From an uncultured Porphyromonadaceae bacterium (lineage in GTDB: Bacteria; Bacteroidota; Bacteroidia; Bacteroidales; Muribaculaceae): 5,516 bases of DNA. The DNA lies in NCBI GenBank assembly GCA_905193995.1, contig CAJJQT010000138.1, positions 1 to 5,516 of the forward strand. The letters run 5' to 3'. The position numbers and the translations under genes were made by a program. The notes under the pieces were generated by a model. That model saw nothing but the letters and a program-made list of their open reading frames with translations, did no database searches and had not been told where the DNA came from. How positions within the stretch are numbered: position 1 is the stretch's first letter; every line of letters starts with the position of its first letter. Below, one piece after another: positions 1-5,516 of this stretch.

Positions 1-1274
1 AGGAGTACAACGGCTATAAGGCATACTGGGAGGACGGAGCGCAGATCATCGCCCCTCACGACGTCAACATCATCAACCATGTCAGCCGCATCAAGCCCGA
101 GGAGATCAAATTCAAGGGGAACCCCGAACTCATTCAGATCATCGGCGACGAGATTGACGCCGCTTTCCTCGCCAATGTCAAGGCTCTGTCGCTCGATCCC
201 GAAGTGATCAAGCGCCAGGCCGACCTCAAGATCGTCTACACGCCTATACACGGCACCGGTGTGAAGCTCGTGCCCCAGTCGATCAAGAACTACGGCTTCA
301 CCAACATCATCCACGTTCCCGAACAGGACATTCCGTCGGGCGACTTCCCGACCGTCGACTCTCCCAACCCCGAGAACGCCTCGGCCATGGCCATGGCTAT
401 CGCAAAGGGCAAGGAAGTCAACGCCGACATCATCCTGGCCTCCGACCCCGACGCCGACCGCATCGGCTGTGTCATCCGCGACAACAAGGGTGAATACCAG
501 CTCATCAACGGCAACCAGATCGTGATGATCCTCCTCAACTACATCATGCTCCGCAACCGCGAGCTCGGCCGCCTCAAGGGCAACGAATACGTCGTCAAGA
601 CCATCGTAACAACCGAGACCATAAAGGCCATCGCCGAGAACCAGGGCATCAAGATGTACGACTGCTACACCGGCTTCAAGTGGATCGCAAGCGTCATCCG
701 CGAGCTCGAAGGCAAAGAGAAATATCTCGGCGGCGGCGAGGAATCGTACGGATTCCTGGCCGAGACATTCGCCCGCGACAAAGACTCCGTTTCGGCCATC
801 TCGCTCATGTGCGAGGTATGCGCATGGGCCAAGGACCGCGGCATCGACTTCAACGAGATGCTTGAGGAAATCTACCTCCAGAACGGCTACAGCCACGAGG
901 AAGGTGTCTCGGTAGTGCGCCCCGGCAAGACCGGCGCCGAGGAGATCCAGAAGATGATGACCGAATTCCGCGAGAATCCCCCGAAGGAAATCGGCGGAAG
1001 CCCGCTCGTCACCATCAAAGACTATCTGACCTTGAAGGCCACCGACGTCAAGACGGGCGACGTGGCTCTGCTCGACTTCCCGACTACGTCGAACGTACTC
1101 CAGTACTTCACTGAAGACGGCTCAAAGATCTCGATCCGTCCCTCGGGCACTGAACCCAAGATCAAATTTTACATCGAAGTTCACGACAAGATGGCATCGA
1201 AGGCCGACTACGACCGCTGCAATGCCGACGCAGCCGCCAAGATCGCCCGCATCAAGAAGGAACTCGGTATCTGA
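1..1274 (+). CDS. Phospho-sugar mutase (phosphoglucomutase/phosphomannomutase family), 5'-truncated by window edge
   Basis: The enzyme interconverts hexose 1-phosphates and 6-phosphates in the cytoplasm through a phosphoserine intermediate, feeding glycolysis and sugar-nucleotide synthesis. The frame is open from base 3 (423 visible residues) to TGA at 1272-1274. The first residues, EYNGYKAYW, normally follow the catalytic TASHNP serine loop, so that loop should lie just off the left edge. I estimate about 150 residues are missing, from a usual length near 580. Visible landmarks, numbered from base 3, are TPIHGTG opening domain 2 (about residue 80), the metal-binding loop DPDADRIG (148-155), the sugar-binding loop GGGEESYGF (243-251) and the C-terminal phosphate-binding loop SIRPSGTEPK (377-386). 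All look intact. The EESYG form resembles the PgcA/PGM2-type branch more than GlmM or bifunctional PMM/PGM. Family assignment is secure; preference for glucose, mannose or pentose phosphate cannot be read from the sequence. A GTG at 204 is internal, not the start. Confidence 0.95.
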   Translation, partial: EYNGYKAYWEDGAQIIAPHDVNIINHVSRIKPEEIKFKGNPELIQIIGDEIDAAFLANVKALSLDPEVIKRQADLKIVYTPIHGTGVKLVPQSIKNYGFTNIIHVPEQDIPSGDFPTVDSPNPENASAMAMAIAKGKEVNADIILASDPDADRIGCVIRDNKGEYQLINGNQIVMILLNYIMLRNRELGRLKGNEYVVKTIVTTETIKAIAENQGIKMYDCYTGFKWIASVIRELEGKEKYLGGGEESYGFLAETFARDKDSVSAISLMCEVCAWAKDRGIDFNEMLEEIYLQNGYSHEEGVSVVRPGKTGAEEIQKMMTEFRENPPKEIGGSPLVTIKDYLTLKATDVKTGDVALLDFPTTSNVLQYFTEDGSKISIRPSGTEPKIKFYIEVHDKMASKADYDRCNADAAAKIARIKKELGI

Positions 1275-1296
1275 ACCACTAACCGACACTAACATA

Positions 1297-1331
1297 CCGG
1301 TGCATCCGGCCCTCGGGCCCGGGTGCACCGG
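1297..1331 (+). terminator. Strong GC-rich stem-loop, probable terminator after the mutase gene
   Basis: The outer arms CCGGTGCA (1297-1304) and TGCACCGG (1324-1331) are perfect inverse complements. Pairing continues inward through a T-G wobble and CCGG/CCGG, with one C-C mismatch, to a loop of about three bases. The stem starts 22 bases after the mutase stop. It is followed only by ATTTCTG, without a real T-run, so it is not a textbook intrinsic terminator. It ends 10 bases before the next start codon, so it could instead be a structure in the leader of the pseudouridine synthase gene. The hairpin is seen directly; its role is inferred. Confidence 0.55.
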
Positions 1332-1341
1332 ATTTCTGAAA

Positions 1342-2036
1342 ATGAGCGAGATTCTCTACGAAGACAACCATATAATCATTGTCAACAAACAGCCCGGCGA
1401 GATCGTCCAGGGCGACAAGACCGGCGACACACCGCTTGCCGACACTCTCAAAGCCTTTATAAAGGAGCGCGATGCCAAGCCGGGGAATGTCTTCCTCGGC
1501 TCGATCGCCCGGTTGGAGGCGCAGTGATCTTCGCCAAAACCTCCAAGGCTCTCTCACGGCTGAACGAGATGCTGCGCCAGGGCAAGATCCACAAGACCTA
1601 CTGGGCTCTCACCCGCTATGTACCTGAGCCTCCCGAAGCCGAACTGACGCACTACATCACGACCGTCGAACGCAACAACAAATCGTACGCATCGGCCAAG
1701 CCGTCGCCCTCGGGCAAGGAAGCCCAGCTGCGCTATCGCGTCCTGGCCACCGGAGACCGCTACAGTCTCGTAGAAATCGAGCTGCTGACCGGCCGCAAGC
1801 ATCAGATCCGTGTGCAGCTAAGTGCAATCGGCTGCCCCATCAAAGGCGATCTGAAATACGGCGACCGCCGCTCCAACCCCGACGGCAGCATCTCGCTGCT
1901 CGCGCGCCGCATCAGTTTCATCCATCCGGTGTCGGGCATACCCGTCGAGGTCGAAGCCCCGGTTCCGGACCAACAGCCGTGGACCGATCTGGTTGCATCT
2001 GTCAATAATAACGAACCATCAACCGTCAATGAATAA
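1342..2036 (+). pseudogene. RluA-family RNA pseudouridine synthase, frameshifted at the catalytic motif
   Basis: RluA-family enzymes isomerise specific uridines in rRNA or tRNA to pseudouridine. ATG at 1342 begins MSEILYEDNHIIIVNKQPGE, a typical family N-terminus, and this frame continues through KPGNVFLGS before stopping at TGA 1525-1527. The rest is in another frame: RLDRPVGGAVIFAKTSKAL from about 1497, HKTYWALT, LLTGRKHQIR (1782-1811), CPIKGDLKYG and a C-terminus ending at TAA 2034-2036. The family motif should read GxxHRLDR, where the Asp is catalytic. Here the His is absent and the RLDR part is out of frame. Restoring 13 bases joins the frames into 235 residues, a normal length for the short Bacteroidales members. 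PVGG stands where PVSG is usual, a second small deviation. The stop overlaps the fmt start by 8 bases. The gene is either inactivated or the site of a sequencing or assembly error. Family call is sure; target uridine unknown. Confidence 0.85.
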
Positions 2037-2994
2037 GAAAGACCTCCGAATCGTATTTCTCGGAACCCCCGAATTTGCCGTCGAGAGTCTCGACCGCCTC
2101 GTCAGCGGCGGATATAACATAGTTGGCGTGGTGACCGTGCCCGACAAGATCGCCGGCCGCGGCCACAAACTCATCCAGTCGCCTGTCAAGCAGTACGCCG
2201 TCGAACACGGTCTCACACTCATGCAGCCTGAAAAACTCAAGGATCCGGCTTTCGTCGACCAGTTGCGGAGCCTGCATGCCGATCTGTTCATCGTCATCGC
2301 TTTCCGCATGCTGCCCGAGATCGTCTGGGCTATGCCGCCGCTGGGAACATTCAATCTCCATGCATCGCTGCTGCCACGCTACCGCGGTGCGGCCCCGATC
2401 AACCGCGCGGTCATGAACGGCGATACCGTCACGGGAGTCACAACATTCATGCTCAAACATGAGATCGACACCGGCGACATTCTGCAGCAGTGCTCCATAG
2501 AAATAGGGCCCGACGAGGACGTAGGATCCGTCCACGACCGACTGATGGTACTCGGAGCTGACCTCACGGTTGAGACTGTCGAAAAAATACTTGCAGACAC
2601 GCTGACACCGATACCGCAGGACAGCCTGGCCGGGAACATAACACCGACAGCAGCTCCGAAAATCTTCGCCGACGACCTCGTCATAGACTGGACGCGTCCC
2701 GGCTGCGATATCCACAACCATGTCCGCGGACTCTCGCCGTATCCTGCCGCCAGGACGGCCATCTCGTTTGACGGCCACACACCCGAACAGATCAAAATAT
2801 TCAAGGTGCGGCCGACCGACACCGCGGCCGACATCGAGCCGGGATCAGTCCGAGCCGACGGCAACCGCATGTTTGCAGCCGACGGTACGGGCCACCTCGT
2901 AGAGATACTTGAAGTACATCCCGCAGGCAAAAAGCGGATGTCCGCAGCCGATTTTCTCCGCGGCGCACGCTTTTCCGAAGCACGATTTGTATAA
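2029..2994 (+). CDS. fmt: Methionyl-tRNA formyltransferase
   Basis: Fmt transfers a formyl group from 10-formyltetrahydrofolate to the methionine on initiator tRNA, in the cytoplasm, for translation initiation. The product is 321 residues, a normal family length. Residues 6-19 (LRIVFLGTPEFAVE) form the first strand and loop of the formyltransferase fold, and VPDKIAGRGHKL matches the family's PDKPAGRG-type loop. The catalytic triad is present: Asn109 and His111 in NLHASLLPRYRGAAPIN, and Asp147 in HEIDTGDIL. The C-terminal tRNA-binding domain covers roughly residues 208-315 and includes WTRPGCDIHNHVRGLSPYP. I chose ATG 2029 because it gives MNKKDLRIVFLGTPEF with the expected short lead; an upstream ATG at 1993 in the same frame would add 12 unrelated residues lying inside the preceding gene. 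The start overlaps the preceding stop as ATGAATAA, suggesting translational coupling. No defect is visible. Confidence 0.97.
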   Translation: MNKKDLRIVFLGTPEFAVESLDRLVSGGYNIVGVVTVPDKIAGRGHKLIQSPVKQYAVEHGLTLMQPEKLKDPAFVDQLRSLHADLFIVIAFRMLPEIVWAMPPLGTFNLHASLLPRYRGAAPINRAVMNGDTVTGVTTFMLKHEIDTGDILQQCSIEIGPDEDVGSVHDRLMVLGADLTVETVEKILADTLTPIPQDSLAGNITPTAAPKIFADDLVIDWTRPGCDIHNHVRGLSPYPAARTAISFDGHTPEQIKIFKVRPTDTAADIEPGSVRADGNRMFAADGTGHLVEILEVHPAGKKRMSAADFLRGARFSEARFV

Positions 2995-3019
2995 AAATTT
3001 CCAATTTAATATTTTTTTT
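2995..3019 (+). terminator. Weak possible terminator after fmt
   Basis: Directly after the fmt stop, AAATT (2995-2999) can pair with AATTT (3003-3007) around a three-base loop, and eight Ts follow at 3012-3019. The T-run suits intrinsic termination, but the stem is short and purely A-T, so it would be unstable. The change from GC-rich coding to AT-rich DNA fits the end of a transcription unit here. This is a tentative call. Confidence 0.3.
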
Positions 3020-3053
3020 CATTTTATCTTAACATTATTAATTTGGAAAAACG

Positions 3054-3061
3054 TAACTTTA
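3054..3061 (+). promoter_or_regulatory. Candidate Bacteroidetes-type promoter -7 element for the envelope operon
   Basis: TAACTTTA matches the Bacteroidetes sigma-ABfr -7 consensus TAnnTTTG except at the last base. It lies in the AT-rich gap between fmt and the small membrane-protein gene, about 115 bases before that gene's start. No good TTTG is seen at the expected -33 distance; the only nearby TTTG, at 3042-3045, is too close. The position suits a promoter for the three downstream genes, with a 5' leader of roughly 105-110 bases. Based on consensus matching by eye only. Confidence 0.4.
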
Positions 3062-3097
3062 CAAGACCATTTAAAGATTGATCATCAACACGAACTA

Positions 3098-3119
3098 ATT
3101 TAACGCTTGATTGTTAAAT
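3098..3119 (+). repeat. Perfect 7-bp inverted repeat in the leader of the envelope operon
   Basis: ATTTAAC (3098-3104) and GTTAAAT (3113-3119) are perfect inverse complements separated by eight bases. A shorter dyad, TTGATCATCAA (3078-3088), lies just upstream. Both sit between the candidate -7 element and the start codon at 3178. They could be a repressor or activator site or a weak RNA hairpin. In AT-rich DNA short dyads also arise by chance, so the function is open. Confidence 0.35.
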
Positions 3120-3177
3120 CTTAAAGCAGCTTCCGATGCTTCGTATCAGAGATTTATCAACTATTAAAACTAATAAG

Positions 3178-3447
3178 ATGAGCGACTTAAACGAAAACAA
3201 CACCCCGCGCCGCCAACCCGCACGCCGCAGCATGCCATCGGTCAAGACCCTACTCGGCCTTACTTTCGGCATCTTCATGGTTATCATTTACGTTGGCATG
3301 GGCGTGCTGCTCATGATCAACTTCTTTAACTGGACTCCGGCATGGGACTGGGCCCGCTGGATTGTCGGACCTGTCCTGGTCATATACGGCTTCTACAGAG
3401 GCTGGCGACAATATAAGATGTTCACCCAAAGCGACGACGAGATATGA
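3178..3447 (+). CDS. Small membrane protein with two transmembrane segments, function unknown
   Basis: I do not recognise a named family. The product is 89 residues. An N-terminal polar, basic tail (residues 1-24, including RRQPARR) precedes a hydrophobic segment at about 25-50 and a second at about 58-74, joined by a short Trp-rich turn (NWTPAWDWARW). The C-terminus is basic then acidic (RGWRQYK to SDDEI). Positive charge at both ends predicts an inner-membrane hairpin with both termini in the cytoplasm. ATG 3178 is preferred over an in-frame ATG at 3136, because it begins MSDLNENN, a natural polar start, and the 14 extra residues come from AT-rich leader-like DNA. No clear Shine-Dalgarno sequence is present, as is common in Bacteroidetes. 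Its stop overlaps the next start by four bases (ATGA), so it is probably co-translated with the PstS-like lipoprotein and may act with it. Confidence 0.85.
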   Translation: MSDLNENNTPRRQPARRSMPSVKTLLGLTFGIFMVIIYVGMGVLLMINFFNWTPAWDWARWIVGPVLVIYGFYRGWRQYKMFTQSDDEI

Positions 3448-4421
3448 AATACGGCATCACCGCTCTGCTCGCCTGCTCGCTCTTTCTGGGCATGACCGGC
3501 TGCATGAAATACGAGAAGGACGCAAACTCCCATACCACCGGCACAACGACGATGGTGTGTGACAACACGTTCGAGAACATCATGAAGCAGGAGATCGACG
3601 TCTTCGAATACCAATACCCCCAGGCCCATATCCTTGCGCGCTACGGCACCCAGCGCGAAGCCCTCGATTCACTGATGTCGTTCAAGACCAAGACAATCGT
3701 CATCGCTCGCGACCTCACCCAGAAGGAAAAGGACTTCATCAAGTCGAAAAATCACGTGGTACGCTCGTCTAAGATAGCAGTCGACGCCGTTGCCCTGATC
3801 GTAAACCCGGCCAATCCCGTGTACAAACTGACCAAAAAAGAAATCAGCGAGATCCTTTCGGGAAGCACCCGCAACTGGAACGATATCGAACCCAACGACC
3901 TCGGCGAGATCTCTGTAGTCTTCGATGACAAGGCATCATCGCTGGCCACATACATGCGCGACTCGCTGCTCAACGGCGGTCAGTTCGGCCCCAACGTCTA
4001 CGCCCAGGGGTCCGTGCCGGCGGTCTTCAAGGCTGTCATGGAAAACAAGAACGCCATCGGCGTGCTCGGCGTCACATGGATCACCTCCGACATGAGCTCG
4101 GCCGACCTCTCGCCCGAGCAGCTCACCGAGCAGGTGCTCAGCGACGATCCCGTCGTGGGCGCTACACTGAGCGACAGCGTAAAGGTCCTCAGTATCTATA
4201 ACGACGCCGAGGCTCGCGCATACAAGCCCTATCAGGAACATATCTTCAACGGCACTTACCCGCTGTTCCGGCAGATGTTCATGATCACTACCGGCACATC
4301 GGGTTCGCTCGCCAGCGGCTTCTACGCTTTCGTAACGGGCGACATCGGCCAGAAGATCATCATGAAGACCGGCATCCTGCCCGCTCGCGCCACCCGCATT
4401 CAGGTTGTAGAACTCAAATAG
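3444..4421 (+). CDS. PstS-like substrate-binding lipoprotein (periplasmic-binding-protein type 2 fold)
   Basis: The 325-residue product starts with a lipoprotein signal peptide: MKYGITALLACSLFLG then MTGC, with Cys20 as the likely lipidated residue. The mature part resembles the PstS phosphate-binding family. YGTQREALDSLMSFKTKTIVIARDLT (about 67-92) matches the first-lobe segment that usually ends in a SREL-like motif. LIVNPANPVYKLTKKEIS (about 118-135) and LSGSTRNWNDI (138-148) are typical of the hinge region, where FSGKIxNW is usual. The second lobe includes NAIGVLGVTWI and a C-terminal hydrophobic stretch near ASGFYAFVTGD. The usual Arg-x(3)-Ser-Gly-Thr phosphate loop appears replaced by FDDKASSLATYM (160-171), so phosphate as ligand is doubtful. 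No pstC, pstA or pstB gene is visible nearby. It overlaps the upstream gene by four bases and lies 24 bases before a secreted TPR protein. Fold assignment is fairly sure; ligand and transport role are unknown. Confidence 0.85.
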   Translation: MKYGITALLACSLFLGMTGCMKYEKDANSHTTGTTTMVCDNTFENIMKQEIDVFEYQYPQAHILARYGTQREALDSLMSFKTKTIVIARDLTQKEKDFIKSKNHVVRSSKIAVDAVALIVNPANPVYKLTKKEISEILSGSTRNWNDIEPNDLGEISVVFDDKASSLATYMRDSLLNGGQFGPNVYAQGSVPAVFKAVMENKNAIGVLGVTWITSDMSSADLSPEQLTEQVLSDDPVVGATLSDSVKVLSIYNDAEARAYKPYQEHIFNGTYPLFRQMFMITTGTSGSLASGFYAFVTGDIGQKIIMKTGILPARATRIQVVELK

Positions 4422-4445
4422 TAATAAACTCAATCAAATATCAGT

Positions 4446-5516
4446 ATGAAATTCAAACTTTTCTTTTCCATGCTTCTGGCCGGATCACTCCTGGCCGGCG
4501 CACAAAGTCAAGGCTACAAGGACGGTATTGAATACTACAAGGCCGGCCAGTACGAAAACGCCAAGACCATCCTGACCAACACACTCGGCCAGTCTGGAAC
4601 GGATCAGGCCCTGGCCAATTACTATCTCGGCCAGACCTACCTTGCCCTCAAGGACAAGGATGCGGCCAAGAAATACTTCGACGCAGGTGTCGCAGCCAAT
4701 CCAGAATGCGCCTACAACTATGTAGGTCTCGGCGCTCTCGCCCTGCTCAACGGTGATGCCGAAGCCGCTTCCGACTACTTCAAGAACGCTCAGAAACTCG
4801 CCAAGAAGAACCACGAAATCACCGTAGCCATCGCACGCGCGTATTATAACGCCGATCCTGTAAAATACAAGAAAGAAGTCGACAAGTACCTCGCAAAGGC
4901 CCACAAGGACTCCAAGAATACCGAGCCCTCGATTTACATCCTCGAAGGTGATATCGCATTCGACAACGGCAACGTAGGCGACGCAGCCACCATGTACGAG
5001 ATGGCAATCAGCTACGACAACGCCAATCCCGAAGGCTACGTAAAATATGCCAACAACTATTTCAACGTCAACCCGCAGTTCTCGATCGCCAAGCTCGAGG
5101 AGTTCCTCTCGGTCGCTCCCAACTCGGCCCTCGGGCAGCGTGAACTCGCCGAGAAGTACTACGAGGCCAACTACTGGAACAAAGCTGCCGAGCAGTACGG
5201 CCGCTACATCCAGAACCCCAACCACTTCCCCGAGGACAAGGCACGCTACTCGGTCCTCCTTTACTATGGCGAGAAATATCCCGAGAGCCTCCGCGTTGCC
5301 AATGAGATCCTCGCTCAGGACCCCTCGAACTTCCTGATGCAGCGTCTCCGCTTCCTCAACGAAGTGCAGATGGGCGACTACCAGAAGGGCGCCGACGACG
5401 CAGCCGCATTCTTCAAGAACAACCCCAACGGCTACTTCACCTCCAACGACTACACCACCTATGCCGACGCTCTGAGCAACCTCGGCCAGGACTCTCTCGC
5501 CGTAGTGCAGTATGAG
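4446..5516 (+). CDS. Secreted tetratricopeptide-repeat (TPR) protein, 3'-truncated by window edge
   Basis: The frame is open from ATG 4446 to the window end, giving 357 residues with no stop. Residues 1-19 form a signal peptide (MKFKLFFSMLLAGSLLAGA) with likely cleavage before Gln20. There is no lipobox Cys, so a periplasmic location is predicted. The rest is almost wholly helical repeats of about 32-38 residues. TPR-like units begin near residues 23, 57 and 90, and about ten can be traced. Clear examples are YYKAGQYENAKTILTNTL, YYLGQTYLALKDKDAAKKYF and YEANYWNKAAEQYGRYI, with the usual small and aromatic positions. TPR arrays bind protein partners; no catalytic motif is visible. It lies 24 bases after the PstS-like gene with no terminator between, so it is probably in the same operon. 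The opposite strand is also long and open here but is only a shadow of this codon usage. Partner and function are unknown. Confidence 0.93.
   Translation, partial: MKFKLFFSMLLAGSLLAGAQSQGYKDGIEYYKAGQYENAKTILTNTLGQSGTDQALANYYLGQTYLALKDKDAAKKYFDAGVAANPECAYNYVGLGALALLNGDAEAASDYFKNAQKLAKKNHEITVAIARAYYNADPVKYKKEVDKYLAKAHKDSKNTEPSIYILEGDIAFDNGNVGDAATMYEMAISYDNANPEGYVKYANNYFNVNPQFSIAKLEEFLSVAPNSALGQRELAEKYYEANYWNKAAEQYGRYIQNPNHFPEDKARYSVLLYYGEKYPESLRVANEILAQDPSNFLMQRLRFLNEVQMGDYQKGADDAAAFFKNNPNGYFTSNDYTTYADALSNLGQDSLAVVQYE

Noticed and set aside
1222..1341. Upstream in-frame extension of the pseudouridine synthase N-terminal frame
   Set aside because: It would run through the end of the mutase gene and the hairpin, and family similarity begins only at MSEILYEDN (1342).
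1497..1527. Programmed ribosomal frameshift in the pseudouridine synthase gene
   Set aside because: There is no slippery heptamer such as A-AAA-AAG near the junction, and a shift would still leave out the conserved His of GxxHRLDR. A deletion explains both facts.
2026..2778. Long open frame on the - strand (250 codons)
   Set aside because: It is antisense to fmt, whose catalytic residues and length are fully normal; its translation shows no recognisable motif.
3136..3177. Upstream start codon for the small membrane protein, adding 14 residues
   Set aside because: The extra residues come from AT-rich leader-like sequence, and the ATG at 3178 gives a more natural polar N-terminus.
4485..5225. 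Long open frame on the - strand (246 codons)
   Set aside because: It is wholly antisense to the TPR gene, has low-complexity Val/Gly/Leu/Glu-rich content typical of a mirrored GC-rich gene, and matches no family I know.
5047..5337. Ser/Thr/Arg/Pro-rich + strand open frame of 96 codons
   Set aside because: It lies out of frame inside the TPR gene and its biased composition is what a shifted GC-rich reading frame produces.

Overview
The window looks like chromosomal DNA from a member of the Bacteroidales, possibly Muribaculaceae-like. The reasons are GC-rich coding sequence separated by very AT-rich intergenic DNA, start codons with no obvious Shine-Dalgarno sequence, a candidate Bacteroidetes-type -7 promoter element, and protein families I recognise from that order. 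The family-level placement is inference. All genes lie on the + strand. I see no tRNA or rRNA gene, CRISPR array, insertion sequence or phage gene.

Region 1 (1-2994) is housekeeping. It opens inside a phospho-sugar mutase (phosphoglucomutase/phosphomannomutase family) whose N-terminal third lies off the window. A 67-base gap with a strong GC-rich stem-loop follows. Next comes an RluA-family pseudouridine synthase that is broken by a frameshift exactly at its catalytic motif. Its stop codon overlaps the start of fmt, methionyl-tRNA formyltransferase, which is intact. Both are RNA-modifying functions linked to translation.

Region 2 (2995-3177) is a 183-base AT-rich gap. It holds a weak possible terminator, a candidate promoter and small dyad symmetries, and it separates the two transcription units.

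Region 3 (3178-5516) is a compact envelope operon. It encodes an 89-residue protein with two membrane segments, then (4-base ATGA overlap) a PstS-like substrate-binding lipoprotein, then (24-base gap) a secreted tetratricopeptide-repeat protein that runs off the right edge. From memory, PstS-like and TPR proteins of this kind often accompany ExbB/ExbD/TonB genes in Bacteroidales, but no such gene is visible here. The predicted locations are inner membrane, lipid-anchored and periplasmic, so a joint envelope function is plausible but unproven.

The observations most worth checking are the pseudouridine synthase frameshift, which a single 13-base deletion between short direct repeats would explain, and the apparent loss of the canonical phosphate-binding loop in the PstS-like lipoprotein.
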